This document shows, in pieces, positions 1 through 9,707 of a DNA stretch of 64,000 nucleotides (the stretch's first letter is position 1; the number at the start of each line of letters is the position of its first letter). Made by a program: the position numbers and the translations under genes. Origin of the DNA: Granulicella sp. S156. Its GTDB lineage: Bacteria > Acidobacteriota > Terriglobia > Terriglobales > Acidobacteriaceae. The stretch is from assembly GCF_009766105.1 (NCBI RefSeq), contig NZ_LMUH01000013.1:723930-787929 (forward strand), given 5' to 3'. The notes beneath the pieces are model-generated. The model was not told where the DNA came from. It ran no database searches and saw only the letters and a program-made list of their open reading frames with translations.

Positions 1-327
1 GACCGTGAAGGCGTCTCTTACATCTTCTGCAATATCCACCCCGAGATGGGAGCTGTCGTTGTCTCGCTCAGCACGCCCTATTATGGGGTTTCGACACCGG
101 ATGGCGTCGTTGTCCTTCACGATGTTCCTCCGGGTAGCTACCGGCTGAACGTTTGGGCAGAAAACGTTGGACGTGATCTCCTGAATACACTGAGCCGTAC
201 GGTCGAGATTACCGAGCGCAACAATCAGCTCGGAACCCTTGAACTGCAGACTAGTGGTGACATCATGAACCATCATGAGAATAAATTCGGCGAGAGCTAT
301 GCTCCCTTTTCTAAAGATCCTTATTAA
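1..327 (+). CDS. Cupredoxin-like secreted protein, C-terminal part
   Basis: The reading frame is open at the left edge of the window, so the true start lies outside; the last ~108 residues are visible. It opens with the segment YIFCNIHPEMGAVVV, which has the Cys-x3-His-x2-Met spacing of the C-terminal type-1 copper ligand loop of plastocyanin/azurin-like cupredoxins. It then runs into a beta-sandwich stretch (VVVLHDVPPGSYRLNVWAEN) like the carboxypeptidase-regulatory-like fold often found with these proteins. The likely role is a periplasmic or cell-surface copper protein in electron transfer or oxidative chemistry, but no partner is visible. The tail after residue ~80 is low in recognisable motifs. 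Family assignment is fairly good; specific function is unknown. Confidence 0.6.
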   Translation, partial: DREGVSYIFCNIHPEMGAVVVSLSTPYYGVSTPDGVVVLHDVPPGSYRLNVWAENVGRDLLNTLSRTVEITERNNQLGTLELQTSGDIMNHHENKFGESYAPFSKDPY

Positions 328-438
328 ACAAGTTTCAAACCTGCAAACAGCATTGGTGATTGCTCCGGAAGTAGAGTGCGTACGCATTGCGCTGGATGAT
401 GCTGCCAGCATGCCTGCATAAATACTGTAGAGCAGTGA

Positions 439-452
439 ATGAAGCGCTTCAT
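439..452. promoter_or_regulatory. LacI-type 14-bp palindrome ATGAAGCGCTTCAT
   Basis: This is a perfect palindrome with the central CG and AAGCGCTT core typical of LacI/GalR family operators. It lies between two convergent genes (ends at 327 and 537), where no promoter is expected, so it may be a relic, a site for an unseen small RNA promoter, or chance. The rest of 328-536 shows nothing recognisable. Confidence 0.25.
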
Positions 453-536
453 CGCAGTCCATGTCTAGTCACGATACGCCGAGAATCTTTTGCATTGAGG
501 TCTTGCATATTCACGATGCTTACTGGCAACCGATAG

Positions 537-1667
537 CTATTTCTGCGTTGCGGTACCCGATACATCGATGGCGGTAACCGGTGGCTCATCGTAATTCGCG
601 GCATATATGTGCCCGGCAACTGAATCGATCGCAAGAGCATACGGATTCTTGCCTGCATCATATGCACCGATCACCGTATTTTTTGAGCCATCGATCACCG
701 TAACAGTATTGCTGTGAACGTTCGCAACATAAACGCGATTATGCAGAGAGTCGATTGCAACTGCCTGTGGGTGTTTGCCTACATGGAGCGTGGCAACTAC
801 CTTCCTTTTTGCGATGTCAATCGCGCTGACGGTTTCATCTCCGTAATTCACGGCATAGATCGTCCGTGTGATTGGATTGACCGCAACGGCACACGGAATG
901 GCGCCAACAGAAATGGTATTCACTTCATGGGTCTTTTCATTGAGCGCCACAATATCAGCGGTTCCGGTATGGGCCAAATAAAGGGTGTTTGAAGGTTCGT
1001 CGAAGGCTATACCCCACAGGTGAGGTCCAACCGCAACTTTGATCATTGTGCCAGTTGCTCCATCGATAATCCGAATGTTGGGATCCTCGTAAGTCGTAAG
1101 AAAGATCGTGTTGCTTCGCGGGTCGATGGCTATCCCATCCGCGCTGCCGACCTTTAGCGCCTGCGCCGTATTCGTAGCACCGTCGATCACGGTAACCGCA
1201 TTGCTATAGGTGTAGGTCACATAAATCTTGTTGGTGGTCTCATTTACTGCAAGAACATAAGGATGGGACCCTCCTTTAATCGTCGCAATCACGGCATCTT
1301 GTTCGCCATCGATCACACTGGTCGAATTGCTGTCGGTATTGACCACATAGATTCGGTTTGTAGACCTATTAATGGCGAGCGATATGGGTCCGCTGCCGAC
1401 CTTCACCGTCCGAGTCGCTCCGCTCCGCTCATCCACGACCGAAACTGTTCCCGAATCCTCATTTACGGCATAAACCTTGTGGGTGGAGGAATTGACCGCA
1501 ACAGCAAGGCTGGTGATCAACCTGCCATGGGGGGCATCGCTCTGCGCATGTGCACCACAAGCCATACCGGCAAAAACTATGGCTGTGAGCGTGCTGCGGG
1601 CAGCTGATACGCAAAGGGAACGGGAAATCGAAAAAAACGGGCGGCAACTGCGAACCTGAAGATTCAT
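537..1667 (-). CDS. Secreted YVTN/YncE-type beta-propeller protein
   Basis: The protein has ~376 residues with an N-terminal signal peptide ending near GAHAQS, so it is exported. The body is a tandem array of ~42-residue blades, each with the pattern I-Y-V-x-N-x2-S-x-T-V-x-V-I-D, for example NRIYVVNTDSNSTSVIDG and NRVYVANVHSNTVTVIDG. This is the YncE/YVTN seven-bladed propeller signature. Such proteins are periplasmic or surface proteins; YncE of E. coli binds DNA in vitro but the physiological role of most members is unknown. The ATG at 1667 is preferred; a TTG three codons upstream is the alternative and sits only 3 nt from a GAGG motif. The gene is divergent from the ThuA-like gene at 1766. 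Confidence 0.85.
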   Translation of the reverse strand: MNLQVRSCRPFFSISRSLCVSAARSTLTAIVFAGMACGAHAQSDAPHGRLITSLAVAVNSSTHKVYAVNEDSGTVSVVDERSGATRTVKVGSGPISLAINRSTNRIYVVNTDSNSTSVIDGEQDAVIATIKGGSHPYVLAVNETTNKIYVTYTYSNAVTVIDGATNTAQALKVGSADGIAIDPRSNTIFLTTYEDPNIRIIDGATGTMIKVAVGPHLWGIAFDEPSNTLYLAHTGTADIVALNEKTHEVNTISVGAIPCAVAVNPITRTIYAVNYGDETVSAIDIAKRKVVATLHVGKHPQAVAIDSLHNRVYVANVHSNTVTVIDGSKNTVIGAYDAGKNPYALAIDSVAGHIYAANYDEPPVTAIDVSGTATQK

Positions 1668-1765
1668 GTTGTGCAACGACCTCGGTATGCACTATGTTAG
1701 CAAGCATTAGAAAGTCCGGTGCCGAGCTATAGAAAAATATTCTCTTCGGCAAGAAAGATCCATCG

Positions 1766-2527
1766 ATGATTCGGTTCGTGCGCTCTCTCTGCTTCCTCGC
1801 AGCATTTGTTTTTGCTGCATCAGCCGCCTTCGGCCAGGACAAACCCTTTCATGTCCTTGCCTTTTACACCATGCATGGGGAGCAGGACCATGTGGACTTC
1901 GCGGTGCAGGCCATTCCATTTTTCAAGGAAATGGCCGATCGAGACCATTTCGACTTTAAGGCAACTTCTAACTGGGACGATATGAATTCCAGCGTCCTGA
2001 AGCAATATCAGGTTGTGCTGTGGTTGGATGATGCGCCCTCCACTGCCATGCAGCGAGTTGCCTTCCAAGACTATATGGAGCATGGAGGAGCGTGGCTGGG
2101 CTTTCACATTGCAGGGTATATGGATAGCCGTGAAACCTGGCCCTGGTACGCCGATTTTCTCGGTACTGTCTTCTATGGCAATAGCTGGCCTCCGCTGCCC
2201 GCCCGCCTAAAAATAGATGATCCAACGCATCCAGCCATGAAAGGACTTCCGCCAACCCTCATGTCACCCGCCAATGAGTGGTACAGTTGGAGTCCAGATC
2301 TGCGCAAGAACCCTGACATCAAGGTGCTGATGACGCTTGACCCTTCTAATTACCCGATAGGCTTTAAAGACACGCTGTCCGGTGGGGATATTCCCGTTAC
2401 ATGGACCAACACAAAGTACAAAATGATCTATACCAACATGGGTCACGGCAACAAGATCCTCACCAGCCCCGATCAGAACCGATTTTTCGAAAATGCTCTG
2501 CTATGGCTTGGCGGCCGTAACAAGTAG
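1766..2527 (+). CDS. Secreted ThuA-like domain protein (copy 1)
   Basis: A 253-residue protein with a clear signal peptide (cleavage near AAFGQ), then a single ThuA-like (trehalose-utilisation, class-I glutamine-amidotransferase-like) domain. Recognisable elements are VLAFYTMHGEQDHVDF at the start, GGAWLGFHIAGY in the middle, DDPTHPAMKGLP and the terminal TNMGHG...FFENALLWL. ThuA proteins take part in disaccharide metabolism in rhizobia and the fold is common in secreted sugar-acting proteins of Acidobacteria and Bacteroidetes; the reaction is not established. It is paralogous to the gene at 8871, and the two flank receptor 1 and the GH116 enzyme, suggesting a shared role in glycan handling. 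A terminator hairpin follows at 2591. Confidence 0.85.
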   Translation: MIRFVRSLCFLAAFVFAASAAFGQDKPFHVLAFYTMHGEQDHVDFAVQAIPFFKEMADRDHFDFKATSNWDDMNSSVLKQYQVVLWLDDAPSTAMQRVAFQDYMEHGGAWLGFHIAGYMDSRETWPWYADFLGTVFYGNSWPPLPARLKIDDPTHPAMKGLPPTLMSPANEWYSWSPDLRKNPDIKVLMTLDPSNYPIGFKDTLSGGDIPVTWTNTKYKMIYTNMGHGNKILTSPDQNRFFENALLWLGGRNK

Positions 2528-2590
2528 CTGTCTCCCCGGCCTGACAAGATAGATCCGCATATTGCGGGAAGGCATCTCCTGAAAAAAGAG

Positions 2591-2626
2591 CCTGAAAGAT
2601 GACAACAAATGTTGTCATCTTTCAGG
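2591..2626 (-). terminator. Rho-independent terminator of receptor 1
   Basis: A perfect 16-bp stem (CCTGAAAGATGACAAC and its complement) with an AAAT loop. On the minus strand it is followed by CTTTTTTC, a U tract, so it fits termination of the receptor gene ending at 2659. It may also stop the convergent thuA-like transcript, although the plus-strand side lacks a T run. Confidence 0.8.
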
Positions 2627-2658
2627 CAAAGGAGGCACTTCAAAACGTTGAGGATGCT

Positions 2659-5600
2659 TTAGAAGGAGACTCGTGCGCCGAGTTGCAAAACGCGTCCCTG
2701 CACCGTCGTAGAGCCGATCGTCCCTGCACCAGTCGGCCTTCCGGGATTGTCGATTAGATCGACAGGATCGTCGAAGTTGGTATCCGGCTGTCCAAAGCTC
2801 GGGTGATTGAGGACGTTATTGGCGTCGATGCGCACTTGCATCTGCACCCTTTTAGTAAAAGTAAAAGTCTTACCCATCGAAGCGTTCATCTCCGTAAGGT
2901 CGGGGCCGTAGATTGTATTTCTGCCGAGAGTGCCGAAGGTAGCCGGGGCTGGTGCTACAAAGGCTGCGGGGTTGAACCAGCCATTGATACTGCGATTTGC
3001 AACACGCGGGTTGCCGACTAGATTGGGACGCCATGATCCTGCCTGAGCATAGGACAGGTTGGTTTCGCCATAGGTGACTGTAAACGGGTTTCCGGTATGG
3101 GCGACACCAATGATTGAGAGTTGCCATCCGCCGACCACTGCATCGACCGCAGCGTTCTTGTTTAGAAACTGCTGGTTTCTGCCGAAGGGAAGCTGATACA
3201 CCACACTCGACTTGAACGAATTGCGGATATCAAAATTGGATGGGCCATAGTTTGCATGGGGGTCATATCCGTTCTGATAGTTTTGCGTACCGCCATGACC
3301 ACCCCATCCAGCGGAGTCCTGGTCGTTTAGGAAGTGCGACCAGGTATAGTTGGCGCTGAAGCTCCATCCTGATGCGAGCCGCCTTTCCGCCGCGACCTGG
3401 AGAGAGTTGTAATTCGATATAGCGTTGTATGTATCGCCGCCAATACCTTCAAACTGTGGATAAGGGCGTCCTGAGGGGACATCGTTCGCGCTGAGCTTTG
3501 ACTCCGGGATCTGATTGATGTCGTGTGGGAACGAAAGGTTGGTTCCATGACTTCCAACGTACGAAACGTTCAGCACTATCTGCTGCGGAAGCTGATGCTG
3601 TATGCCGAAGGAGTACTGGTATGACTTGGCCACGGGGGTGTGATACGGGTTGTAGCTAACACCTTGACCGTTGTATGCAGAGGAAGACGTGGAAGCCTTC
3701 AAGTAGGGGAGGTTCGAGCCCGTTCCTGACAGGCTTACAACGGGCGTCAGGCCATTTGTCTGGTCGCTTGCGGAGCCGTAGCTGTTCGAACCGAACCCTA
3801 CACCTGATCCATAGGTATCTGAGCTCCAGTTGTAAGAATAAATGCCGAAGCCGCCGCGAACAACAGTAGTGGTATTAGGAGAGTACGAGAACCCGATCCT
3901 GGGCAGAACAATATCGTAGACATTCTTCTGTAGCTGGGTTCGGCCATTGTCACCGACAAACCACATAGCTCCAAGGGTTCCAGTCGCGGTATTCTCCAAC
4001 GTTGGGTCAAATGTACCCTCGTATCCATGCACCTCGCTCCAGCCGCTCTGTATCTGGTAGCGCAGGCCAAGATTCAATGTCAGGTTCGTGCGGATCTTGT
4101 AATCATCTTGGATAAACAGTTGAGGGCTAAATTGACGGGCACCAGAGACGGGTTGGTTGTTCGCACTCCAACTCTGCACTTCGCCCAGCAGAAAGTCAGC
4201 ATAGCCGAAGCCGCTGCCGGCGGTAGAAGGTGTGGCCTGCGTATAGACACCATTGAAGTTGAACTCGCCCGCCTGCACATTTCCATACGGCACACTGTTG
4301 TTCTGGTACCTTAGCACTTCGCCGCCAAAGTGGATGATATGCTTGCCTCGAATCATTGTCAGCACATCGGAAGGATCAAAGCTGTTGCCTACACCGATAT
4401 AGTTGCCGCTGTTATAAAGTCCGTCGCAGCAGCTTCCGACTCCACCGCTGATAGAGATGTCCGGCAGGATGTTCGCCTTTGCATACAGCAACCCTACTTT
4501 TTGAGGAATGCCCAGGCCGAGACTGGAGGGTGAGAAGTAGTTGCCCTGGCGATTGAATCCGAAGCGGAACTCGTTCACAAGACTGGGGTTGATCGTCCAC
4601 GTGTCCGACAAAAGCAATACATGATCGGCTACATCGTCGAACTGGCAGTTGATTGGGCAAGGTAACTCGTTCTGGTAGAGCGCCTTATTATCGCGAGAGG
4701 TGGCGGCGAAGGTGATCCGGTTCTTGCTGGTGATGTCATAGTCCAGGCGACCGTAAAACGTGAGATATGGGTTCTGCACCGGCGTCACTTGAAAGTAGTT
4801 GTTCGCTAGCCCGGGTTGATTCGGCGAAGGATAGTAGGCCTGCAGGCCATTGGCTACCGGATCAATCGTCGGAATCTTATTGCCGGGGAAGGCGCGTCGG
4901 CAGGGCTGCCCGTTAACCGTTGTCAGTGTCGATTGGTCGAAGATCTGGTTCGTTAAGATCACTGTGCCATCGCACGGATTGATCTGCTGATTATTATTCG
5001 CGTCGAGTGCCGGGCCTCCAAGTACCTGAGAGAAGTCTCCTCCGCGTTCGGCCAGCGTAGGCACCGTTACAAATTCCGGAGTAGACGTGTTTGAGATCGT
5101 CTTCTCGGTGTTGAAGTAGAAGAACATCTTATTCTTGAGGATTGGCCCGCCGATTGAGCCACCGAAAACATGCACGTGCAGAGGCGGAATCTGGGTGTTG
5201 GGAGCGTCAAAGTAGCTCCGTGCATCCAGCTCATTGTTCTGAAGATACTCGTAGCCAGATCCGTGAAACGTGTTCGTGCCGCTTTTGGTGATTTGATTGA
5301 ACACCGCTCCACCGATGCCGTATTGGGCCGAAAATGTCGATGTCTCGATATTCACTTCCGCCACTGTTTCGAAGGTGTTGGTGTCGGTGTTAGCGCTTTG
5401 TGGGAGGGTTACAGAGGCGCCGTCCGCAAGAAAATTCGAGGAGTATGGAAGGGTTCCGTTGATGGATACGCCGATTCCTGGATTTGACGGATCGTCTCCC
5501 CCAGATTGCGTCCCCGCTGATCCAGGCAGCAGATTGGTGAAATTCTCCCAGCTCTGGCCTACCTGGGGTAGCTCTCGCATTGTTTTAGCGTCGAATGTCG

Positions 5601-6009
5601 TTCCCTGGTCGCTGGTCTCGGTCTTCAGGAGTGAGGCGTCGCCGGTGACAACCACCTTCTCTTGGATGGACCCCACGCGAAGCTGGCCGTTTACAGTGAT
5701 GGTGTTTACCGTAAGCGTAATGGGCCCGCGCTCCAGCTCGGCAAATCCTTGCCTTGAGAACTCGATGTGATAGTGTCCGGGAGGAGTTGAAACGGTGTCG
5801 TAAAGGCCGTCTTTGTTGGTCACAAACTGGGTAATCTCACCCGTGTCGATATTTGTTACCAGAACCGTTGCTCCAACAATCACCGCGTTCGAGGTATCGG
5901 TGACGGTGCCGCGAATCTCACCGGTCGCTGTGCTCTGCGCACCCGCAACCGTGCCTGCACATACCAGAAGGCAAAGTGCAATCAAACAACCGCATAATTT
6001 CCCGAACAT
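2659..6009 (-). CDS. Oar-like TonB-dependent receptor 1
   Basis: About 1116 residues from the chosen ATG at 6009, which has a strong CAGGAGAGG Shine-Dalgarno and directly starts a signal peptide ending TVAGAQS; the frame extends further upstream but without such a site. After the signal come a carboxypeptidase-regulatory-like beta-sandwich (GEIRGTVTDTSNAVIVGA...), a plug-like segment (residues ~120-260) and a long beta-barrel ending in LQLGARVSF with the terminal Phe used by the BAM machinery. This is the Oar/CarboxypepD_reg TonB-dependent transporter type abundant in Acidobacteria, an outer-membrane importer probably of oligosaccharides. It is divergent from the GH116 gene and terminates at the hairpin 2591-2626. 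No SusD-like partner is present. Confidence 0.9.
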   Translation of the reverse strand: MFGKLCGCLIALCLLVCAGTVAGAQSTATGEIRGTVTDTSNAVIVGATVLVTNIDTGEITQFVTNKDGLYDTVSTPPGHYHIEFSRQGFAELERGPITLTVNTITVNGQLRVGSIQEKVVVTGDASLLKTETSDQGTTFDAKTMRELPQVGQSWENFTNLLPGSAGTQSGGDDPSNPGIGVSINGTLPYSSNFLADGASVTLPQSANTDTNTFETVAEVNIETSTFSAQYGIGGAVFNQITKSGTNTFHGSGYEYLQNNELDARSYFDAPNTQIPPLHVHVFGGSIGGPILKNKMFFYFNTEKTISNTSTPEFVTVPTLAERGGDFSQVLGGPALDANNNQQINPCDGTVILTNQIFDQSTLTTVNGQPCRRAFPGNKIPTIDPVANGLQAYYPSPNQPGLANNYFQVTPVQNPYLTFYGRLDYDITSKNRITFAATSRDNKALYQNELPCPINCQFDDVADHVLLLSDTWTINPSLVNEFRFGFNRQGNYFSPSSLGLGIPQKVGLLYAKANILPDISISGGVGSCCDGLYNSGNYIGVGNSFDPSDVLTMIRGKHIIHFGGEVLRYQNNSVPYGNVQAGEFNFNGVYTQATPSTAGSGFGYADFLLGEVQSWSANNQPVSGARQFSPQLFIQDDYKIRTNLTLNLGLRYQIQSGWSEVHGYEGTFDPTLENTATGTLGAMWFVGDNGRTQLQKNVYDIVLPRIGFSYSPNTTTVVRGGFGIYSYNWSSDTYGSGVGFGSNSYGSASDQTNGLTPVVSLSGTGSNLPYLKASTSSSAYNGQGVSYNPYHTPVAKSYQYSFGIQHQLPQQIVLNVSYVGSHGTNLSFPHDINQIPESKLSANDVPSGRPYPQFEGIGGDTYNAISNYNSLQVAAERRLASGWSFSANYTWSHFLNDQDSAGWGGHGGTQNYQNGYDPHANYGPSNFDIRNSFKSSVVYQLPFGRNQQFLNKNAAVDAVVGGWQLSIIGVAHTGNPFTVTYGETNLSYAQAGSWRPNLVGNPRVANRSINGWFNPAAFVAPAPATFGTLGRNTIYGPDLTEMNASMGKTFTFTKRVQMQVRIDANNVLNHPSFGQPDTNFDDPVDLIDNPGRPTGAGTIGSTTVQGRVLQLGARVSF

Positions 6010-6411
6010 ATGTAGCCTCTCCTGAATAAAGTCCATCTCTTGCCTCATCCTTTCGTCTCTTCCCGGTGAAGCTCTTATCGCCAGCATCCTGTCTCAACGA
6101 TGCACCCGGCAATTTCTGAGCAATGCTCTGTACTGAGGCCGCGCAATTCTCGAAAATGCCTCCAAAGCCTTAAAAATCCGGCTGGCGCAAAAGAAAGCGT
6201 GACATCCTTCGTAACGGTTAGTTAGTATCTACTCTCAAAGCGATGGGTTGGCAAGTTCTTTTTTCTCCGAGGCCCAAGGGATGCCGTTTTACGGCAAAGC
6301 CCAACAACCTCCTCGCTGCAACCGTACGGTACAGACTTGGCGAATTTCCCGTTTCTGATACGCCTGCCCGAATCTGGACCCGTACAAAACCTGAGAACTA
6401 TTGGGAGCACC
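6010..6411. other. Divergent intergenic region, receptor 1 / GH116
   Basis: This 402-bp spacer must hold the promoters of the receptor (leftward) and of the GH116 gene (rightward). The one clear structure is the palindrome TGCCGTTTTACGGCA at 6282-6296 (6-bp arms, 3-nt loop), about 115 bp before the GH116 start, which could be an operator or a small hairpin. No convincing -35/-10 pair was seen, and no small gene. Confidence 0.35.
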
Positions 6412-8835
6412 GTGAAGCGAACATTGATCCGTGGTCTGGCATTCCGTATCCTGGCGTTTACGCTCTGTCTTTCAACAGCTTCTATTGCCTGGAGCCAGGA
6501 CGGCATTCCAAAGGCTGCCTGGAAACGCCCGCTGGGACTCCCCCTGGAAAATCCTGGAGTGACGCGCTCCGCCGGCGATATCGATGACGGATACTGGCAG
6601 GGTGTTCCCGTCGGTGGCTTTGGCGCCGGGACGTTCTCCCGCAGCTATCGTGGCGATTTCGCTCGCTGGCATGTCAAAGCTGGAGTCCATAAATATGAGC
6701 CTGTGTATGCCAATCAGTTCGCCATGTTCCAGCAGTCCGAGGGCGATGCTCACGGCACAGCCCAGGCACTCATGAACGGCCATCCCTCTGATGGCGAGTT
6801 GTCCAGTTGGCAATGGGACTATCCGGTCGGAGCGGGCGACTACTATGGGCTCTTCCCGAAGTCATGGTTCGACTACAAGTGGGACAAGTTCCCCGCCCAC
6901 GTCACACTGGAGCAGTTTTCGCCGGTTCTTCCCAATAACTATCGTGAATCCAGTTACCCCGTCGCCGTGTACCGTTGGCATGCAGAGAATCCCACCAATA
7001 AGACGGTCGTCGTTTCGGTGCTTCTTTCCTGGACGAATATGTCAGGTTGGTTCCGTACCTTTACACGCGATTTTAAGGGCGCGCCCAATCAAGGTAACCA
7101 CAACGACTACGTGAGCGAAAAGATCGGGGATGCGGGAACGATGAAAGGCATCGTCTTCGATAGAAACCGTGTAAGCGATTCACCAAACGAATGGGACGGG
7201 CAGTTCGCTATTGCGGCGATGGAGTCGCCAGGCGTGGAAGTCACCTACCAGACCACGTATCAGGCGTCAGGGGACGGCAAAGCAGTTTGGTCGGCGTTCT
7301 CGAAAGACGGCAGGTTAGCCAATGACGGGAAATCGTGGGTCAGCGATAAGGAAAAGCTGGCAGGCGCAATCGCTCTGCGCTTCACGCTGCGTCCTGGTGA
7401 GAAAAAGGTCGTTCCCATGGTCGTCGCATGGGACTTCCCGGTAATCCAGTTTGGAGAAGGGAGAAAGTGGGACCGCCGTTATACGGATTTTTACGGAACA
7501 TCTGGCCAGAATGCCTGGAAGATAGCCCGTGACGGTCTGCTCCATGCCGGTGAGTGGAGCGATCAGATCGACAAGTGGCAGGCCCCCTATATCTCCGATG
7601 AAAGCAAGCCGCTGTGGTATCGCGGCATGCTTTTCAACGAACTTTATGCGCTCACTGACGGAGGAACGTTTTGGGGGCGCCAGATAGGCTCTGACGCGAA
7701 GACCAAGCCCAGTTTCGCACTGCTCGAATGCTTTGATTACGCCTACTATGGCACGCTCGACGTTCGTTTTTATGCATCTCTTCCGCTATTGAAGTTCTGG
7801 CCGGACATCGATAAACAGGTATTGCGAGAATTTTCCGATACCGTCCCCAAAGAATGGCCGGAACAAGGGCTTTGGGTATGGAAGTCCCAGCAGGACGGCG
7901 TACCCATTACGCACAAGCGCAAGAAGATCGGCGCGGTACCTCACGATCTGGGTGTGCCGGAAGGTGATCCCTTCATCGCCGTCAATGAACCGGGCTGGCA
8001 GGATACCAACGACTGGAAAGACCTCAACTCCAAATTCGTACTGATGGTCTATCGAGACTACGTTCTTACTGGTCGTACTGACACCGCATTCCTCCGCGAA
8101 ACCTGGCCTGCGGTCAAAGACGCGATCGAATATCTTCGCCAGTTCGATCATGGCGGTGGTGTTCCCGAAAACAGCGGTTATCCCGATCAAACCTATGATG
8201 ACTGGGTGGTTCGTGGGGTGAGCGCCTATTCAGGTGGCCTGTGGCTCGCTGCCCTGCGCGCTGGAGAAGAGTCGGCGCGCGCTCTCGGCGATACAAAAAC
8301 AGCGGCGGAGTATCACGCCCTCTTTCTAAAGGGGCAGAAGACCTATGTGTCCCAGCTATGGAATGGCGAATACTTCCGCTACGACACTAGCAGCGAATCC
8401 AAAGATGACATCCAGGCCGATCAACTTGCCGGGCAATGGTATGCCAACCTCACCGGTCTTGGTGACATCGTGCCGCATGAGATGCAGCTCTCGGCGGCGA
8501 AGAAAATCTTCGACTTCAACGTGATGAAGTTTGGTCATGGCGAGATGGGAGCGGCCAATGGTATGGCGGCAGATGGCTCCATTCTCACAAATGCAGAGGC
8601 CAAAGAGGTCTGGGTGGGAACGACTCTTGGGTATGCCGGCTTGCTAATGAGCGAAGGGATGAAAGATGAGGCCTGGAAGACTACTGAGGGGCTTTATCAC
8701 GTGATCTACGAAAGCAAAGGCTACTGGTTTCGGACGCCCGAAGCATGGGACATCACCGGAAACTTCCGGGCCGGAATGTACATGCGCCCAACGGCGATCT
8801 GGGCTCTGGAAATGACTCCAGCAAGAGAAAAATAG
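6412..8835 (+). CDS. GH116 beta-glucosidase / glucosylceramidase, secreted
   Basis: About 807 residues from the GTG at 6412, chosen because GGGAG lies 5 nt upstream and the following residues (VKRTLIRGLAFRILAFTLCL) form a signal peptide ending SIAWSQ; an in-frame ATG at 6337 would put 25 non-signal residues in front. The N-terminal GBA2-type beta-sandwich (GVPVGGFGAGTF) is followed by an (alpha/alpha)6 catalytic domain. By analogy with characterised GH116 enzymes, the nucleophile Glu is in MLFNELYALTDGG (about residue 410) and the acid/base Asp in DQTYDDW (about residue 596). Family members hydrolyse beta-glucosides, including glucosylceramide in the GBA2 branch. A thuA-like gene follows 35 bp downstream, probably co-transcribed. 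Confidence 0.9.
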   Translation: MKRTLIRGLAFRILAFTLCLSTASIAWSQDGIPKAAWKRPLGLPLENPGVTRSAGDIDDGYWQGVPVGGFGAGTFSRSYRGDFARWHVKAGVHKYEPVYANQFAMFQQSEGDAHGTAQALMNGHPSDGELSSWQWDYPVGAGDYYGLFPKSWFDYKWDKFPAHVTLEQFSPVLPNNYRESSYPVAVYRWHAENPTNKTVVVSVLLSWTNMSGWFRTFTRDFKGAPNQGNHNDYVSEKIGDAGTMKGIVFDRNRVSDSPNEWDGQFAIAAMESPGVEVTYQTTYQASGDGKAVWSAFSKDGRLANDGKSWVSDKEKLAGAIALRFTLRPGEKKVVPMVVAWDFPVIQFGEGRKWDRRYTDFYGTSGQNAWKIARDGLLHAGEWSDQIDKWQAPYISDESKPLWYRGMLFNELYALTDGGTFWGRQIGSDAKTKPSFALLECFDYAYYGTLDVRFYASLPLLKFWPDIDKQVLREFSDTVPKEWPEQGLWVWKSQQDGVPITHKRKKIGAVPHDLGVPEGDPFIAVNEPGWQDTNDWKDLNSKFVLMVYRDYVLTGRTDTAFLRETWPAVKDAIEYLRQFDHGGGVPENSGYPDQTYDDWVVRGVSAYSGGLWLAALRAGEESARALGDTKTAAEYHALFLKGQKTYVSQLWNGEYFRYDTSSESKDDIQADQLAGQWYANLTGLGDIVPHEMQLSAAKKIFDFNVMKFGHGEMGAANGMAADGSILTNAEAKEVWVGTTLGYAGLLMSEGMKDEAWKTTEGLYHVIYESKGYWFRTPEAWDITGNFRAGMYMRPTAIWALEMTPAREK

Positions 8836-8870
8836 ACGCTTCAGTCACCCCGAATCGAGGTTGAACGTAC

Positions 8871-9671
8871 ATGCAGCAAAAATTGCGTACCCTTTCACTA
8901 CGAAATCCAGCAATGTGGCTGTTCATACTCCTGCTTGTCTGTGTGACTACCGTCAGAGCGGCGGTCCCGGAGCAGGGAACTTCAAAGTTCCGGGTTATTG
9001 CGCTCGCCGAATCGGGTGGACTTCACCAACCATTCGTCGATGCGGCGAAAGTCTGGCTCAACAAGCTGGCATCTGAGAATAACTTCACTGTCGATTACAT
9101 CGAAAATACCGATAAGATCGACGACGCATTTCTATCCAAATATCAGCTGTTTATCCAGCTCAACTACCCTCCATACAATTGGACGCCTACGGCTCAGGCT
9201 GCCTTTGTAAAGTACATCGAAGAAGGCAGGGGAGGGTGGATTGGATTCCACCACGCCACGCTGCTCGGCGAATTTGACGGCTTCCAAATGTGGCCCTGGT
9301 TCTCCAACTTCATGGGGGGCATTCGCTTCACGGGATATATTTCGACCTTTGCCGATGGAACGGTGACTGTTGAAGACAACTCTCACCCATCCATGAAAGG
9401 CGTTAAAACCCCGTTTCTTATCAGCCAGGAGGAATGGTACACATGGGACAAATCTCCTCGCCCTAATGTTCATGTGCTGGCCAGCGTAGACGAAAACACC
9501 TATGCGCCCAACACGAAGACCAAGATGGGGGATCACCCTGTTATCTGGACAAACGAACACTATAAGGCTAGAAATATCTATATTTTTATGGGGCACCACC
9601 CGGATCTGTTTCAGAATCCGGCTTTCACGACAATCTTCAAAAACTCCATTTTCTGGGCAGCTCAGCGATAG
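8871..9671 (+). CDS. Secreted ThuA-like domain protein (copy 2)
   Basis: 266 residues with an N-terminal hydrophobic signal (MWLFILLLVCVTTVRAAV) and a ThuA-like domain. Motifs matching copy 1 are WIGFHHATLLGEFDGF, DNSHPSMKGVKTPF, EEWYTWDKSPRPN and the terminal YIFMGHHPDLFQN...SIFWAA. It lies 35 bp after the GH116 stop with GAGG upstream of its ATG, so the pair is probably one transcript. That association suggests action on the sugar released by GH116, but the reaction is not known. The gene is convergent with the GH20 gene ending at 9708, only 36 bp away, and no hairpin terminator is obvious between them. Confidence 0.85.
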   Translation: MQQKLRTLSLRNPAMWLFILLLVCVTTVRAAVPEQGTSKFRVIALAESGGLHQPFVDAAKVWLNKLASENNFTVDYIENTDKIDDAFLSKYQLFIQLNYPPYNWTPTAQAAFVKYIEEGRGGWIGFHHATLLGEFDGFQMWPWFSNFMGGIRFTGYISTFADGTVTVEDNSHPSMKGVKTPFLISQEEWYTWDKSPRPNVHVLASVDENTYAPNTKTKMGDHPVIWTNEHYKARNIYIFMGHHPDLFQNPAFTTIFKNSIFWAAQR

Positions 9672-9707
9672 TACTTTCGTTGGTAGCAGCGCGACTCTCG
9701 ATGGCTG

